A stretch of 64,000 nt of DNA from Azorinus chamasolen (GCA_963576725.1 OY755237.1:68341472-68405471); one strand, 5' to 3'; numbered from the stretch's first letter, positions 12,005 to 22,094 are shown. Notes: a model not told the origin generated them from the letters alone. Translations and numbers: made by a program.

Positions 12005-12410
12005 TCTCTGGTTAGGGGGCGTGGGCAGTGTTATACTTTAAATTTACTGCTCATGAACAGACTAAATAAAACCGAGTCTACAATGTTCTCGTTTTGCATC
12101 GTTGGTTTTGCTTTCGAAGGATCTTATCTTATCAGAGGATATTTACTTCACAACAGCAAGTTTTAAGTGCGTGTGTAGCGGCCGTAAAATGTTGCCCCGC
12201 ACTTTATTCTCAGTGTTGTTACATATTCTGGTATGTATATTTCAGTGCTTACAGTTTTGAAAATTGAATACCGCTTAAGCCGGTACTAGAGGGCATGAGC
12301 AGTGTTTTACTTTTGATTACTGCTCATGAATAAAACCCAGTCTGCTATTTTCTCATTTTGCATTGCTGCTTTTGATTTTGAAGGATCTCATCGTATCACA
12401 TTTGATTATT
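12005..12410 (+). repeat. Dispersed repeat E, two units
   Basis: Each unit runs from GCTTAAGCCGGTGCTAGGGG-like sequence, through a CTGCTCATGAACAGACTC / AATAAAACC / GAGTCT hairpin, to GCTTTCGAAGGATCT. A linker with GCGGCCGTAAAA...CCCCG separates the units. The same order recurs at 14215, 20465, 22430, 42780 (minus strand) and 62870. It has no coding capacity and no visible RNA polymerase III promoter boxes. The family is unnamed here. Confidence 0.75.
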
Positions 12411-13675
12411 TCAGACACCAGTGTAAAACACTGATACATCGGATCTCGTCTCATCCGAAGGACTTGATCTTTGTTTGCTTATGGAATGATATAGATCCGA
12501 TTAGTTTCTGGCATGGTCAACATTTCTCTCGTTCGTTATTCAATGATCGATGTTAACCTTTTACTCAACACATACAGGGCATACTCTGTTTGCTTATGAA
12601 ATAATATAGATCTGCATCTACAGGTTTTTCTCTGGTCAAAATGTGTAATGAGTTATTAAAAAGATTCAGCTAGTTTACATTCATGATGGCATGTGCATAT
12701 TCACGGAATAGAGGGTTGAGCCAATTAATATTCATACAGTCATGTAAGTTCACCTGGAACATGACGGCACGACGCAGCGAGATGTTCAAACGATATAGGT
12801 TTTACATCTTGTTCCGTTTTGGTGAGAGGAAGTTAAAATCATTAAAGGCAATTTGATGAATATGAAGAAAATTTATGCAATAGCTCTCTTTATTTGGCTG
12901 CCGACAGGCAGCCCATACTCATACGGCTTTGAAATTGTTGAATGATTAACTGCGGTCCTGTGTTTCTGCCGACTTCTATAGATTGTTTTTGTTATCTTGT
13001 CTATTTTAAATTAAAGAAACTTGTTTTTTCAATATTTATAACGAACCCATTTGTTACTGTTTAAACTCTGCATGATGGTTTTTCATTTTAATTTCATATG
13101 CACATGTTTACGAACATGTTCTTCGAAAGCGGGTTTTCAATTAATAGAAAGGAAATACTTACAAAAACAAGTGTCATTCATGAAAAAGAATGCATAATGT
13201 TTATATGAACTAAAACCAAATACTGTACTGTATAATTGCAATTACATTTTATGAAAGATTGTTTTTATTGCGTGTGCTTGATTTCATTAAGTATTCAAAC
13301 GTGTATTACGGACACGAACATTTGCACCCTTTCAATTTTGCCCGTCGGCTATATAATCTGCTTCTTGGTTTACACTGCTGATCTTGCAACCTAATACATG
13401 CTAGGCAGCCATTTTTCTCTTGCGTAAAATCTCGCTTGTTTACTGTTTTCTACCAATCATTATAGGAGCAATCATAATTGTTAAAAGTAAACTGTTTTGT
13501 TCAAATTTAGTTATGCCAAATAAGACACATTTGTATAGATAAACAGACTAGGTATGGCAGTTACAATACGCCAAAACAATATCAAAACTCAAAACAGACA
13601 GGGTTTCCTCAATATATGCTGTGCATGGGATAAATAATAAATTCTGAAGGGAGGTGATACACAAGACAAACAATG
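12411..13675. other. Non-coding AT-rich stretch
   Basis: No gene or strong repeat seen apart from ordinary AT-rich sequence. Confidence 0.5.
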
Positions 13676-13683
13676 CACCTTGG

Positions 13684-13760
13684 ATATCTTATACCGTGGT
13701 CTAAAGGACGTGTATGCGGCCTTGCATTCGCGCTACCTGAGTTCGAAACTCACCGGCGTT
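13684..13760 (+). repeat. Possible tRNA-derived SINE head
   Basis: A TGGTCTAAAGG motif resembling an A box lies about 45 bases before GAGTTCGAAACTC, which resembles a B box with a T-arm stem. A T-rich tract follows. The acceptor stem does not pair convincingly, so it is more likely a tRNA-derived retroposon than a functional tRNA. Confidence 0.35.
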
Positions 13761-14214
13761 TATACTTTTATTTGTTTGTTTTTTTAATATTTTTGAATAC
13801 TTTTGTTAGTATAATATTTCTTTACGATCTATTATCTTTTTATATTTTGTGTTCTTCGTTAATCTTTTTTACATAATGTGTTGCTGAGGGAAAAAAAGAT
13901 TGACTGACGTGGGTACATTTTGATTTGGATAAAACATCTTTATCCAGTCCGCTATCGATAAGAAGCATGTCAGCATAACCAAATAGTCACAGCCTTCTAA
14001 TTTAAACAATAACATGTTATATGAATATTCAAGTAAACTAATTATGACGTAACTGTTGTACTATATCGGCAAAACACTCCGCTTTGATTTTACTAATATT
14101 GAAATTTGCATTGAATAAATAATCGAACAAAATTCACGGCCGATTGGTCGTGTTCTAAATACCGCCAGCAATTAAATATTATAAATCCATATTCTCGCTT
14201 TCAGACGGACCTGA
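13761..14214. other. Non-coding stretch
   Basis: Nothing recognised. Confidence 0.5.
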
Positions 14215-14490
14215 TTAATTCTGATCACTGCTTCACGAAACAAGTAACTTTCAGCTTTATGTACCTCACAACAGCAGGAGTTAAGTGCTCGTGGCGCCGT
14301 GAAAAGACGCCCGTACTTAATTCTCAATGTTGTTATATGTTCTAGTCTTTCGGAATATTCAGTCTCAGTGCTTTTAGTTATGAATACTGCTTAAGTCGAT
14401 GCTAGGGACATGAGTAGTGTTGCAATTTTAATCACTGCTCATAAACAAACTCGATAATACCAATGCTTCTGCTTTCGAAGGATCTCTTAC
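14215..14490 (+). repeat. Dispersed repeat E, one decayed unit
   Basis: Contains ACAACAGCAGGAGTTAAGTGC, the GGCGCCGTGAAAAG segment, TTCTAGTCTTTCGGAATATTC (the tetraloop hairpin region), CTTAAGTCGATGCTAGGG, ACTGCTCATAAACA and GCTTTCGAAGGATCTC in the family order. Confidence 0.65.
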
Positions 14491-14734
14491 GTTCATAATT
14501 TAATATTTACTGATTACACGGTAATTGTCCTGATAATTGTCTTCCTCAGGTAATTGCTTCCATTGCTCAATGTTGCATAAAACCTGTATCATTGTTACAA
14601 AACAACCAGCTAGTGATACAAGATGGTCATCTTGTTTGCTGCAATAATACGTTCGTCTGCTCTTGTAACTGGCGTTTAATTCCTACATATTCTAAAAGCT
14701 TATTCTGTGAATTTAATAATGTTCTTACTTTGAT

Positions 14735-15002
14735 AAAGTTTCGTCTAAAATATACGATAAAAGGGAAGATTTCGATTTCAAAATTGTTAATTATCCTTCT
14801 AGATGGAGATGTCCTCCGGTCTATATCTTATGGGGTTTACATTTCTCAACCTATTCGCTTTGCCCGAGCCTGTTTTTTTGCTGTTCTTTGCTAGAAGATT
14901 TTAATAGTCGTAATTTAGTTATAACTCATGAACTTTTTAAGCGAGGCTACAGATATCATAAAATTCGGAAAGCTTTTTCGGAAATATTTTAATCGAATTT
15001 TA
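14735..15002 (+). pseudogene. Naiad subfamily B RT fragment, left of insertion
   Basis: Translates as SKIYDKREDFDFKIVNYP, then RSISYGVYISQPIRFARAC and further residues with frame breaks, matching residues about 890-980 of the intact element. The strand is interrupted at 15002 by the intact subfamily A element and resumes at 19331 with the continuation LISKYKCNL. TTTTA is present on both sides (14998-15002 and 19327-19331) and may be the target duplication. Confidence 0.85.
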
Positions 15003-15371
15003 GGTGGATACAGTATGTTCAATTAAATGTTTTTTGTTATACATGCACTTTACCACTGTATTTGCTGTCGCGGTTGTTGTAGATTAGTCGGAGAGGGGAT
15101 ACGTTTATTTACACTGTTTGTCTTTTAGGATGGGGATGGAATAAGGGTGAGGTTGGGCGCCCATAAACCGGTTTAAACCCCCGGTGACTTTTGTCACTGA
15201 CCGTTCCAAGGCGGTACTTCCATCTTCCTCCTATTGAATGTTTGTTTTGTCTTTGTGCGTCTCTTGTTGTTTTTTCTACCCATGTACATTTGCTGTTTCC
15301 TTGTGTTGCTGTTCGGGCGAGTGTTTGTTCTGTATGTGGTATTTCCTGCATGACTCATTTTTGTACTTTTA
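15001..15371 (+). repeat. Upstream pseudo-LTR (subfamily A)
   Basis: Identical to 18961-19331 over all 371 bases by line-by-line comparison. It contains a GTGACTTTTGTCAC mini-hairpin and a GTTTAAACC palindrome. In Penelope-like elements this repeat supplies promoter and 3' end functions. Confidence 0.95.
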
Positions 15372-15630
15372 TTATCACAACAGTGTTGCTTGTGCCGTGT
15401 GGTGGCCGTAAAAAGTCTCCCCGTACACGTAATCGATGTTGTTATCATTCTCTTGCAGGATATGCAAGTAACATACACAACTCTCATTCGCCTCTTACAT
15501 CATCATAAGTATGTCATGCACCTCGTGGTAGGTGTTGTGTTCACCAACAATTTGATGCACTTGGTAGCTACACTTATGTAATTGACGTGTTGTTGAACAC
15601 AATACAGGTGCCCCTCTATCACTTTCCAAT
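15372..15630 (+). other. 5' leader of the Naiad element
   Basis: This non-coding segment lies between the pseudo-LTR and the start codon. A GTGGCCGTAAAAAGTCTCCCC stretch resembles part of dispersed repeat E. A pyrimidine-rich tract ending TCTCTTGCAG at 15449-15458 would fit a 3' splice site, so a leader intron is possible. An in-frame stop lies upstream of the ATG at 15631. Confidence 0.5.
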
Positions 15631-18600
15631 ATGAATAAAGTTAAAATACCTCGAATAGAACTAAAAGCTTTAAATATGCAATCTGTGTCGTCTGTACAAG
15701 TACCCAGAAATATTTCTAATTTCTCTTCCCTTCAACCTTTTGTTCGTTTAAAACAACTTAATCTTCAGTCGGCTTCATCTTTTCACATACCATCTCTTTC
15801 TATTAATAAATGTTTTTTCAATGGACCAAGAGTTGTACTTTCACCTTTAAAATCTGTTATCCAAAATGTTTCTTCTATTCGTAAACGGTCCTTATGCAGA
15901 CGACACAGAGTGTATCCAATTATCCAAAAGTGCTTTGCTAAGAGGTGCATATGTTGTAGTAACATTTCTTGTAATTCCACTATAAAATCTACAGTTAATG
16001 GTAGAACATTTAATGTCAAGATAAACTCAGACGTTGATTGTACTACTACTAACGTTATTTATGTTTTAACTTGAAACGCGCCTAGTTGCGGTATACAGTA
16101 CGTAGGACAAACAGGACGTGCTTTGAAAACTCGATTTCGTGAGCATGCATATCAGTGTCGAAATCGTAAACTAAGCAATTTTTTATACCAACACTTTCGG
16201 AAATCTGGCCATTCTTTTAAAGATGTTTTAGTACAAATTGTTGAGCATATAACATACGATAAGGAGGCGACTAGTAGCTTTAAATCGAAAGCTAGATTTA
16301 TATCTGAATTAAATTGGATCAAAAAATTGCAAACACCTTTTCCTTTAGGACTTAATGATAATATTTACCAGACTGGAAATATTTCAAAAGAACCAGATAT
16401 AGATATTTTTTCAATTTTTTCTATTAGAAAACGCAAATCTCGATCGCATGGCATTCGCAAGAATGGTAATATTAAACGAAAATCTCGTTTGAAATTGACT
16501 CTTCTTGATCTACATACTTTACGTCTAATTTCGGGTAAACATGCCATGCTTTCTAGACTTTCCTCCTTATCTATATGTTCATTAAAAGAAATTGACGAGC
16601 AAGCCGATAAAATTATTTTTCGATCAGATCCTCTCATAGGAACTGCTAGTTTGATACAAAGCTTTACTCTACATGTTCTCAGACCGCACATCGACAAATT
16701 ATCTGAACACCAAAGATTCTTCTTGAAAATTCCTTTTATTAATAAAGGTATTGATTTTATTGACCTACAAAGTATTTTTAGAGACAAAAATGTAATTGAC
16801 ACTATTCCTAAATACTTTAAAAATACAGAACCACCTATCATCTGCTACAAATATAACAAACCCATCAGAAATACAATTTTCAACTACAATAAAATTGTGG
16901 CCGACCTTAATATTAATGATAATATTCCTGATAATTGAGATTGCGCCACCTCAAAATTTTGCTATTCTCCGGCTGGTCATGTGATTACTGGTAATTTTGA
17001 GATAATTAAAGATAAACGTCTACGATCTCTTTTGAATAAAGGTCCCAAATATAGAATACCATCCTTGATAGATTTTAACTCTTGTCGAGTTCAGATTGCG
17101 GAGGCTTTACAAAATTTTAGTATTAAATGGTGTCGAAGAGAACATGTTGAGTCTACTGCCCTTTCTTGTTGGAAAAAACTAATTTTTGATATAATTGATA
17201 AACGCATTTCCTTTTACAGCTCTAATAAACACCTTCTTCCACCTAAACCTAGAACTTCATTTAGACATCTTAAAAAGGGTTTACAGGATTTCCATTCAAA
17301 ATACGTTTTTGTTCCTGCTGATAAGGCATCAAATAATGTGATTATTATTTGACGATTACATTATATCGATGTCTTGAAGCAGGAAATTACTAATACCAAG
17401 TCATACATTTCAGTTACCACTGACGAAAAGACCATCATTTCAGACCATGTCAAAAAGTGTGAACAATTTGGAACCGATATTAAAATTACACAACATAAAC
17501 TTCCTACTATGTATTGGTTACCAAAACTACATAAAAAACCATATAAAGCGCGTTTCATTGCAAATTCTAGTTCATGTACAACTACTAAATTGTCTATACT
17601 TTTGACTTCTTGCTTAACGAAGGTAAAGGAACATTTAATATTTTACTGTGATAAGACTTATGAAAATTCTGGAATAAATCTCTTCTGGTCTATTAAGAAC
17701 TCTTCAGAAGTCTTAAACAAACTTAAGAACAAAAGGTATCTTGCATCCACTGTAAGCACGTACGATTTTTCTACTCTGTACACAACTCTTCCTCATGTTT
17801 TAATTAAGGATAAGCTTACTAACTTGATCCAGAAAGTATTTGCCCGAGAAAAAACATCATTCTTGGCATGTAATGCTGAAAAAGCTTTCTTTACTGACGA
17901 GCAAATGAAGTATTACACCAATTGGACTTGCTCAGAAGTTTGCGAAGCACTAACCTTTCTTTTGGACAACATATTTGTACGTTATGGGAATGCTATATAC
18001 CGTCAGGTAATTGGTATTCCCATGGGTACGAATTGTGCACCACTTGTCGCAGATTTGTTTTTGTACTGCTATGAGAGAGATTTCATGTTGAGTTTGAATC
18101 CTCAATCACAAGAAGATGTTATAAAAGCCTTCAATGATACTTGTCGATATTTGGATGATATTTTTAACTTAGATAACCCTTTCTTTAATGCTCTGATTCC
18201 TACAATTTATCCTAAAGAACTCAAATTGAATAAAGCTAACCCGTCCGACAATTATGCAGCGTTTCTTGACCTAGTCCTTAAAATTAATAATGGAATGATT
18301 TCTTCTAAAATATATGACAAAAGAGATGATTTTGATTTTAATATTGTAAATTTTCCTCATCTTGACGGGGATGTTCCCCGTGCTCCATCTTACGGGGTTT
18401 ATATATCTCAACTTATTCGTTTTGCTAGAGCTTGTTCATCTATTGACGATTTTAACAGTCGAAATCTCATTTTAACTGAAAAACTGCTTAAACAAGGATA
18501 TAGATACCATAAACTAAGAAAAACTTTCTCTAAATTTTACTATCGAAATCTCTCGCTTATTGGCAAGTACAAATGTAATCTCAAGGTACTTTTGCGACAC

Positions 18601-18822
18601 GGTATTTCACATCCTGAATTTTATGGTGATGTGATTTACAAACTTCGTAGAATTATTGGACATACCCATTTTCTCACTTTGTTCATCAAATATATAAAAC
18701 AATTCATTAAAAAGGGATATGATCCTGTATTATTACAACATACTGCATGTTTGGTTGTGAACCCTTTTACAGTTGGCAATCACGCTGGCCTCTTTGCATG
18801 TACGCCGACAAGAAAGGTTTAG
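15631..18822 (+). CDS. Naiad selenoprotein: GIY-YIG endonuclease-reverse transcriptase, 1063 aa, three Sec
   Basis: One frame from ATG 15631 to TAG 18822 if three in-frame UGAs (16072, 16936, 17350) are read as selenocysteine at residues 148, 436 and 574. A Cys cluster near residue 100 (KRCICCSNISC) precedes the endonuclease: NVIYVLT-Sec-NAPSC, GIQYVG at 154-159, RFREH at 168-172, catalytic-type Glu226 in RFISELNW. The linker has Sec436-Asp-Cys438, the Naiad CxC motif with its first Cys replaced, then GHVITGNFEI. RT motifs follow: YWLPKLHK 628-635, motif A TYDFSTLYTTLP 710-721, motif B GIPMGTNCAPLVADLF from 795, motif C YLDD 840-843. The C-terminus LQHTACLVVNPFTVGN is family-typical. Each Sec lies where relatives usually have Cys. 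The alternative, three chance nonsense changes in a dead copy, is unlikely given no frameshift, no other stop, and the SECIS at the stop. Confidence 0.92.
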
Positions 18823-18884
18823 TACTCTATGAAGGCGACCTCTTAAATCCAGAAATGGAAGGAGAACGTCGGATATCTGTACTA
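18820..18884 (+). promoter_or_regulatory. SECIS element, form 2, overlapping the stop codon
   Basis: Helix I pairs TAGTAC (18820-18825, including the UAG stop) with GTACTA (18879-18884). The non-Watson-Crick quartet is UGAA (18830-18833) against GGAU (18871-18874), preceded by the usual A. Helix II is 11 pairs between 18834-18844 and 18860-18870, with two adjacent A-facing mismatches in the middle. The conserved AAA lies at 18845-18847, 12 bases after AUGA. A TCCA/TGGA mini-stem with a GAAA loop caps it, making it form 2. SECIS elements recruit SBP2 and the Sec-specific elongation factor to recode UGA. Older copies keep the fold with compensatory changes. Confidence 0.92.
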
Positions 18885-18960
18885 TTTCATTTTTGTCGTA
18901 CCCTTTATTACTTTTCTACAGTTACTCTGTTTGCAGCTCAATCATTGAGTACACTAGCAA
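18885..18960 (+). other. Naiad A 3' untranslated segment
   Basis: Lies between the SECIS and the downstream pseudo-LTR. A related segment is retained in the truncated copies at 27751-27830, 32690-32757 (minus) and 37814-37860. Confidence 0.7.
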
Positions 18961-19331
18961 TAGGTGGATACAGTATGTTCAATTAAATGTTTTTTGTTAT
19001 ACATGCACTTTACCACTGTATTTGCTGTCGCGGTTGTTGTAGATTAGTCGGAGAGGGGATACGTTTATTTACACTGTTTGTCTTTTAGGATGGGGATGGA
19101 ATAAGGGTGAGGTTGGGCGCCCATAAACCGGTTTAAACCCCCGGTGACTTTTGTCACTGACCGTTCCAAGGCGGTACTTCCATCTTCCTCCTATTGAATG
19201 TTTGTTTTGTCTTTGTGCGTCTCTTGTTGTTTTTTCTACCCATGTACATTTGCTGTTTCCTTGTGTTGCTGTTCGGGCGAGTGTTTGTTCTGTATGTGGT
19301 ATTTCCTGCATGACTCATTTTTGTACTTTTA
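18961..19331 (+). repeat. Downstream pseudo-LTR (subfamily A)
   Basis: Exact copy of 15001-15371. Beyond it the older subfamily B copy resumes. Confidence 0.95.
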
Positions 19332-19702
19332 CCCCTCATTAGTAAATATAAATGCAATTTACGGACGTTACTGCAACAAGGTGTTTCTCACCCAAAGTTA
19401 TATGGTGATGTTCTCTACAAACAAGTTGATTGTGCAACCAATGCACTACAGAGCAGAGCAGTGATTGCACAGCGAAATACTTGTACACAGTGAAGATTTA
19501 TGTAATTATACAGCAGAGCATGTGTAAAGAAGGAGAATGTATTTTAAAATTCAGCAAGCGAAGGGTTAAACGCATTAAAACTTTTAGGAAGAAAGGTTAT
19601 GACCCTATTAATTTGCAACACACTTCGTGTTTGGTTATCGTCCCTTTTACAGTCGGTCGCTACGCTTCCCTCTTTGCTTGCACGATGACAGACCGAGGAT
19701 AG
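19332..19702 (+). pseudogene. Naiad subfamily B C-terminal region, right of insertion
   Basis: Resumes the reading interrupted at 15002: LISKYKCNL, then QQGVSHPKLYGDVLYK, a foreign insert (19424-19576), then KKGYDPINLQHTSCLVIVPF and TVGRYASLFACTMTDRG with a TAG stop at 19700-19702. The last block is the conserved C-terminus of the Naiad protein. Non-functional because of the insertions. Confidence 0.85.
19424..19576 (+). repeat. Half of a TTAA-type MITE inserted in the Naiad B relic
   Basis: The stretch from CAAGTTGATTGTGCAACCA to TTCAGCAAGCGAAGGGTTAA is a close inverted match to 53534-53680, part of the complete MITE at 53538-53781. Only one half, up to about the inner palindrome, is present here. 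Confidence 0.8.
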
Positions 19703-19764
19703 TACTCTATGATGGTATACTGTTAAACCCAGAAATAGGATGAGCTTACCAGACTCATGTACTA
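19700..19764 (+). promoter_or_regulatory. SECIS element of Naiad subfamily B
   Basis: Same layout as at 18820: TAGTAC/GTACTA helix I starting on the stop codon, AUGAU (19709-19713) against AGAC (19751-19754), an 11-position helix II (19714-19724 with 19740-19750), AAA at 19725-19727, and a CCCA-GAAA-TAGG cap. Helix II positions 2-4 pair as G-C, U-A, A-U here against G-U, C-G, G-C in subfamily A, which is compensatory change. Confidence 0.85.
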
Positions 19765-20320
19765 CCTTTTCTCTGTCGTGCCCTTAACGGCTTCCCTGCA
19801 GTTGCTCTGTCTTCAGCAAATTCATTGAGTACATATTTGAAGAACTTTCATAGTTGTTATACTATGTTTTACATTTTGTACTGTGATTACTGTCTTCTAT
19901 GTTGTGGGAAAGTCCGGCGGGGATACCTTTATTTACAATGTTTGTTAAGCTAGGGTGTAAGGTTAGGACGTCCGTAAACCCCCATTGGTGATTTTGCTAC
20001 TGACCGTCCCAAGGCGGTACTCTCTTTGTCACCCTTACTTTTGTTTGTCTTGTGTCTTTGTACTTGTGCTTTTGTTCATGTTTGTCTCTGGTGTTTGTGT
20101 GTTTGTTGGTGTTTTCTGTGTTCTCGTGTGTGTGTGTGTGTGTTTGTTTATGTGCTTGTGTGTGACATGCTGTCTATTGATGTGTTGGTGGTGGTTGCGT
20201 CTTGTATGGGGTTTTCTCCTGTATGTGTATGTGTATAAATTGCCATATAAATGCTTTCTGTCGGTGTTTTGGTGATGGTGGCGTTTTGTGTGTGGTTTTT
20301 CCTGCTTGACTGAACTACCT
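19765..20320 (+). repeat. Naiad subfamily B 3' UTR and pseudo-LTR
   Basis: After the SECIS the 3' UTR runs to about 19890, followed by a diverged pseudo-LTR: GGGGATACCTTTATTTACAA, TGACCGTCCCAAGGCGGTAC, then a TG-rich tract (20085-20165). A partial second copy of its tail follows at 20240-20320. The related copies are at 28550, 38540, 45810 (minus), 49510 (minus) and 55806 (minus). Confidence 0.75.
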
Positions 20321-20464
20321 TTTCATTTACAGTTATCGTAACAATAAGTACACCTGGTAATTCCACTAATACCGTACAGACATCCGCGACGAACAACTTG
20401 GACCAAGCTTGGTTACAATTAGATATATGTATTGGCATATAATCTGATCCTTCAGGTTGATCAA

Positions 20465-20625
20465 TTTCAGTGGTTTTAGTTTTGAAAATTGAATGCCGCT
20501 TAAGCCGATGTTAGGGGTCATGAGCAGTGTTGCACTTTAAATTACTGCTCATGAACAGACTCAATGAAATCGAGTCTGCAATTTTCTCTTTTCGTAGTGT
20601 TGTTTTTGCTTTCGAAGTATGTCAT
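20465..20625 (+). repeat. Dispersed repeat E, one unit
   Basis: TTTTGAAAATTGAATGCCGC, TTAAGCCGATGTTAGGGG, ACTGCTCATGAACAGACTCA, CGAGTCTGCAATTTTCTC and GCTTTCGAAG in family order. Confidence 0.75.
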
Positions 20626-20883
20626 CTTACTAGAATTTATAACACAAAATATGGGACGTCAAATAGAGCGGATAAACACCCGATGTCATATTGGAACCAA
20701 CACTTTGTATCGTAATGCCAACCCAACGGCATTGACGTTGAAGGTTTGTATTATACATGCCAAAATATACAATATTAACTTTGAAAAAATGAGAACAATG
20801 AAGTGGAGGTTTGTTACACTTAAAGGTCATCTCTCTCTATAAAAGACGCATTCTAGAAATCTGTTAACCAGAATAAACCTGTA

Positions 20884-21075
20884 CGGTTGAACTTAGATAT
20901 CCCAAACTTGAGTAACCCGAACTTTCAGTTAACTCACACTAAACGTTCGGGCCTGCCAACATTTAAAATACAGAATTGCTGAAAAACGTATCACTATAAA
21001 TATCTCGAAACACATGTGACAGCTTAATACAGGTCTAAAATAGTGTTGAAAGTTTGAGACATCGAAATTCAACTG
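20884..21075. mobile_element. Short TA-flanked MITE (GGTTGAACTT ends)
   Basis: The left end CGGTTGAACTTAGATATCCC and right end GAGACATCGAAATTCAACTG are imperfect inverse copies, with TA on both sides. A related element with the same kind of ends spans 62343-62773. Confidence 0.7.
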
Positions 21076-21361
21076 TAGTTTATTTAGTGAGACGAATATA
21101 TAGGATATTACAAGCGATGTAAACCGTTATTATTTTATTCGAAAATGTGTTTCACCATAAAAGGTTTTCAAGGAAAACATTCATGCAATGGTTCAAATAG
21201 TATGATCTGAATGTTTATTAGATCGCCTCAAGTGAAGCTGTTTGTTCGGCCACTTTGACATCACTGCAAAGGATTATTATATGAGCCAAGAAAGATATAC
21301 AATGTATTAATAAAAACCTGATTATTAGAACACTCTAATACGTATCACTATTGATTTTTAA

Positions 21362-21466
21362 CACAAGTGGCAGCTTAAGGAAGGTTGAAAGTCATGCAGT
21401 AAGCTCCTTTTGGAGCTTTCAGTATGACTTCCACCCTGTATTAAGCAGTCACCTACATACAAATAC
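21362..21466. repeat. MITE hairpin core
   Basis: CAAGTGGCAGCTTAAGGAAGG pairs with the region around CCTGTATTAAGCAGTCACCT, and GTAAGCTCC/GGAGCTTTC forms the tip. It is the inner fold of the pogo-like MITEs; outer ends are unclear. Confidence 0.6.
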
Positions 21467-22094
21467 ATAAAATCTCCTTCCTAAAATGTCATAGTATCTA
21501 GTTTTCTATACGTTCTATAGTTTTCTGTTTCTAGATTTCATCTTTTGAAAACCCTTAAACATATAAGTCGTAGTAACATAAAGGGCTGATATTTCGATTT
21601 ATTTAATGTACGTCTCTCACATCAGATCTACTAGGTAGGTACACCATCGTTGTTATATTTTCTGTTTTTTCGGGATCATAAAATTTCAATGCATTTCGTA
21701 ATGAAAATTGCAAGTTTCTTTTTGCATTTCTGCGTTTGCTTTCGAATGATCTCATTCTTTCTGCATGTTTACCCTTGCTACCAACTAGATTAACGATTGC
21801 TGTCTGCTTCAGATTTCAAAGTGGACTTTTCTTCAATTACTTGTCCAAACAACTGCCAAATTGTCTAACAGCTTGGGCCATGATGAGACACCAATAAAAC
21901 TGATTGCAAAGGTAATCACGGCTCGCCTATGGCGGTGGAATAGGTAACAATATAACACTTCTGATTACGTTTACTCAATAACAAATGTCCGTTCGGTTCG
22001 CTATCGTTTCGGTGTGTTTCTAAAGGGTGTAGGTTTTCAATACACGACGCTAATGAAATCGAGTGTAATGAAGGTGGTCTGCGGATGTCTCTCA
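21467..22094. other. Non-coding stretch
   Basis: No gene seen. Near 21640-21760 a decayed repeat E fragment is suggested by GTTATATTTTCTG, TTCGGGATCATAAA and GCTTTCGAATGATCTC. Confidence 0.45.

Larger units (their letters stand above)
15001..19331 (+). mobile_element. Intact Naiad-type Penelope-like retroelement (subfamily A)
   Basis: Two 371-bp direct repeats, identical in every base, bound a 3.6-kb interior with one long coding frame. Domain order is GIY-YIG endonuclease, then CxC linker, then reverse transcriptase. That is the permuted order of Naiad/Chlamys elements and the reverse of canonical Penelope. The frame has three in-frame UGA codons and a SECIS element at its stop, so the protein is predicted to be a selenoprotein. 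The element lies inside an older Naiad copy of another subfamily. Identical pseudo-LTRs and the lack of any frameshift point to a recent insertion that may still be active. No hammerhead ribozyme motif was found in the pseudo-LTRs, consistent with what is reported for Naiads. Confidence 0.93.

Noticed and set aside
13684..13760. A functional tRNA gene
   Set aside because: The box-like motifs are present but the acceptor stem does not pair, so only a SINE-like origin is suggested.
15109..15351. 80-codon minus-strand frame, repeated exactly at 19069-19311
   Set aside because: It is the antisense of the pseudo-LTR; its duplication merely reflects the repeat.
16072..17352. Reading the three UGAs as stops, giving four separate genes
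   Set aside because: All segments share one frame with no overlap or start context between them, each UGA sits at an expected cysteine, and a SECIS follows.
18747..18986. Alternative C-terminus of the Naiad protein in another frame (CMYADKKGLVLYEGD...)
   Set aside because: It overlaps the SECIS and 3' UTR. The NPFTVGN...LFACT frame ending at 18822 is the one shared with the diverged subfamily B copy, so it is the coding frame.
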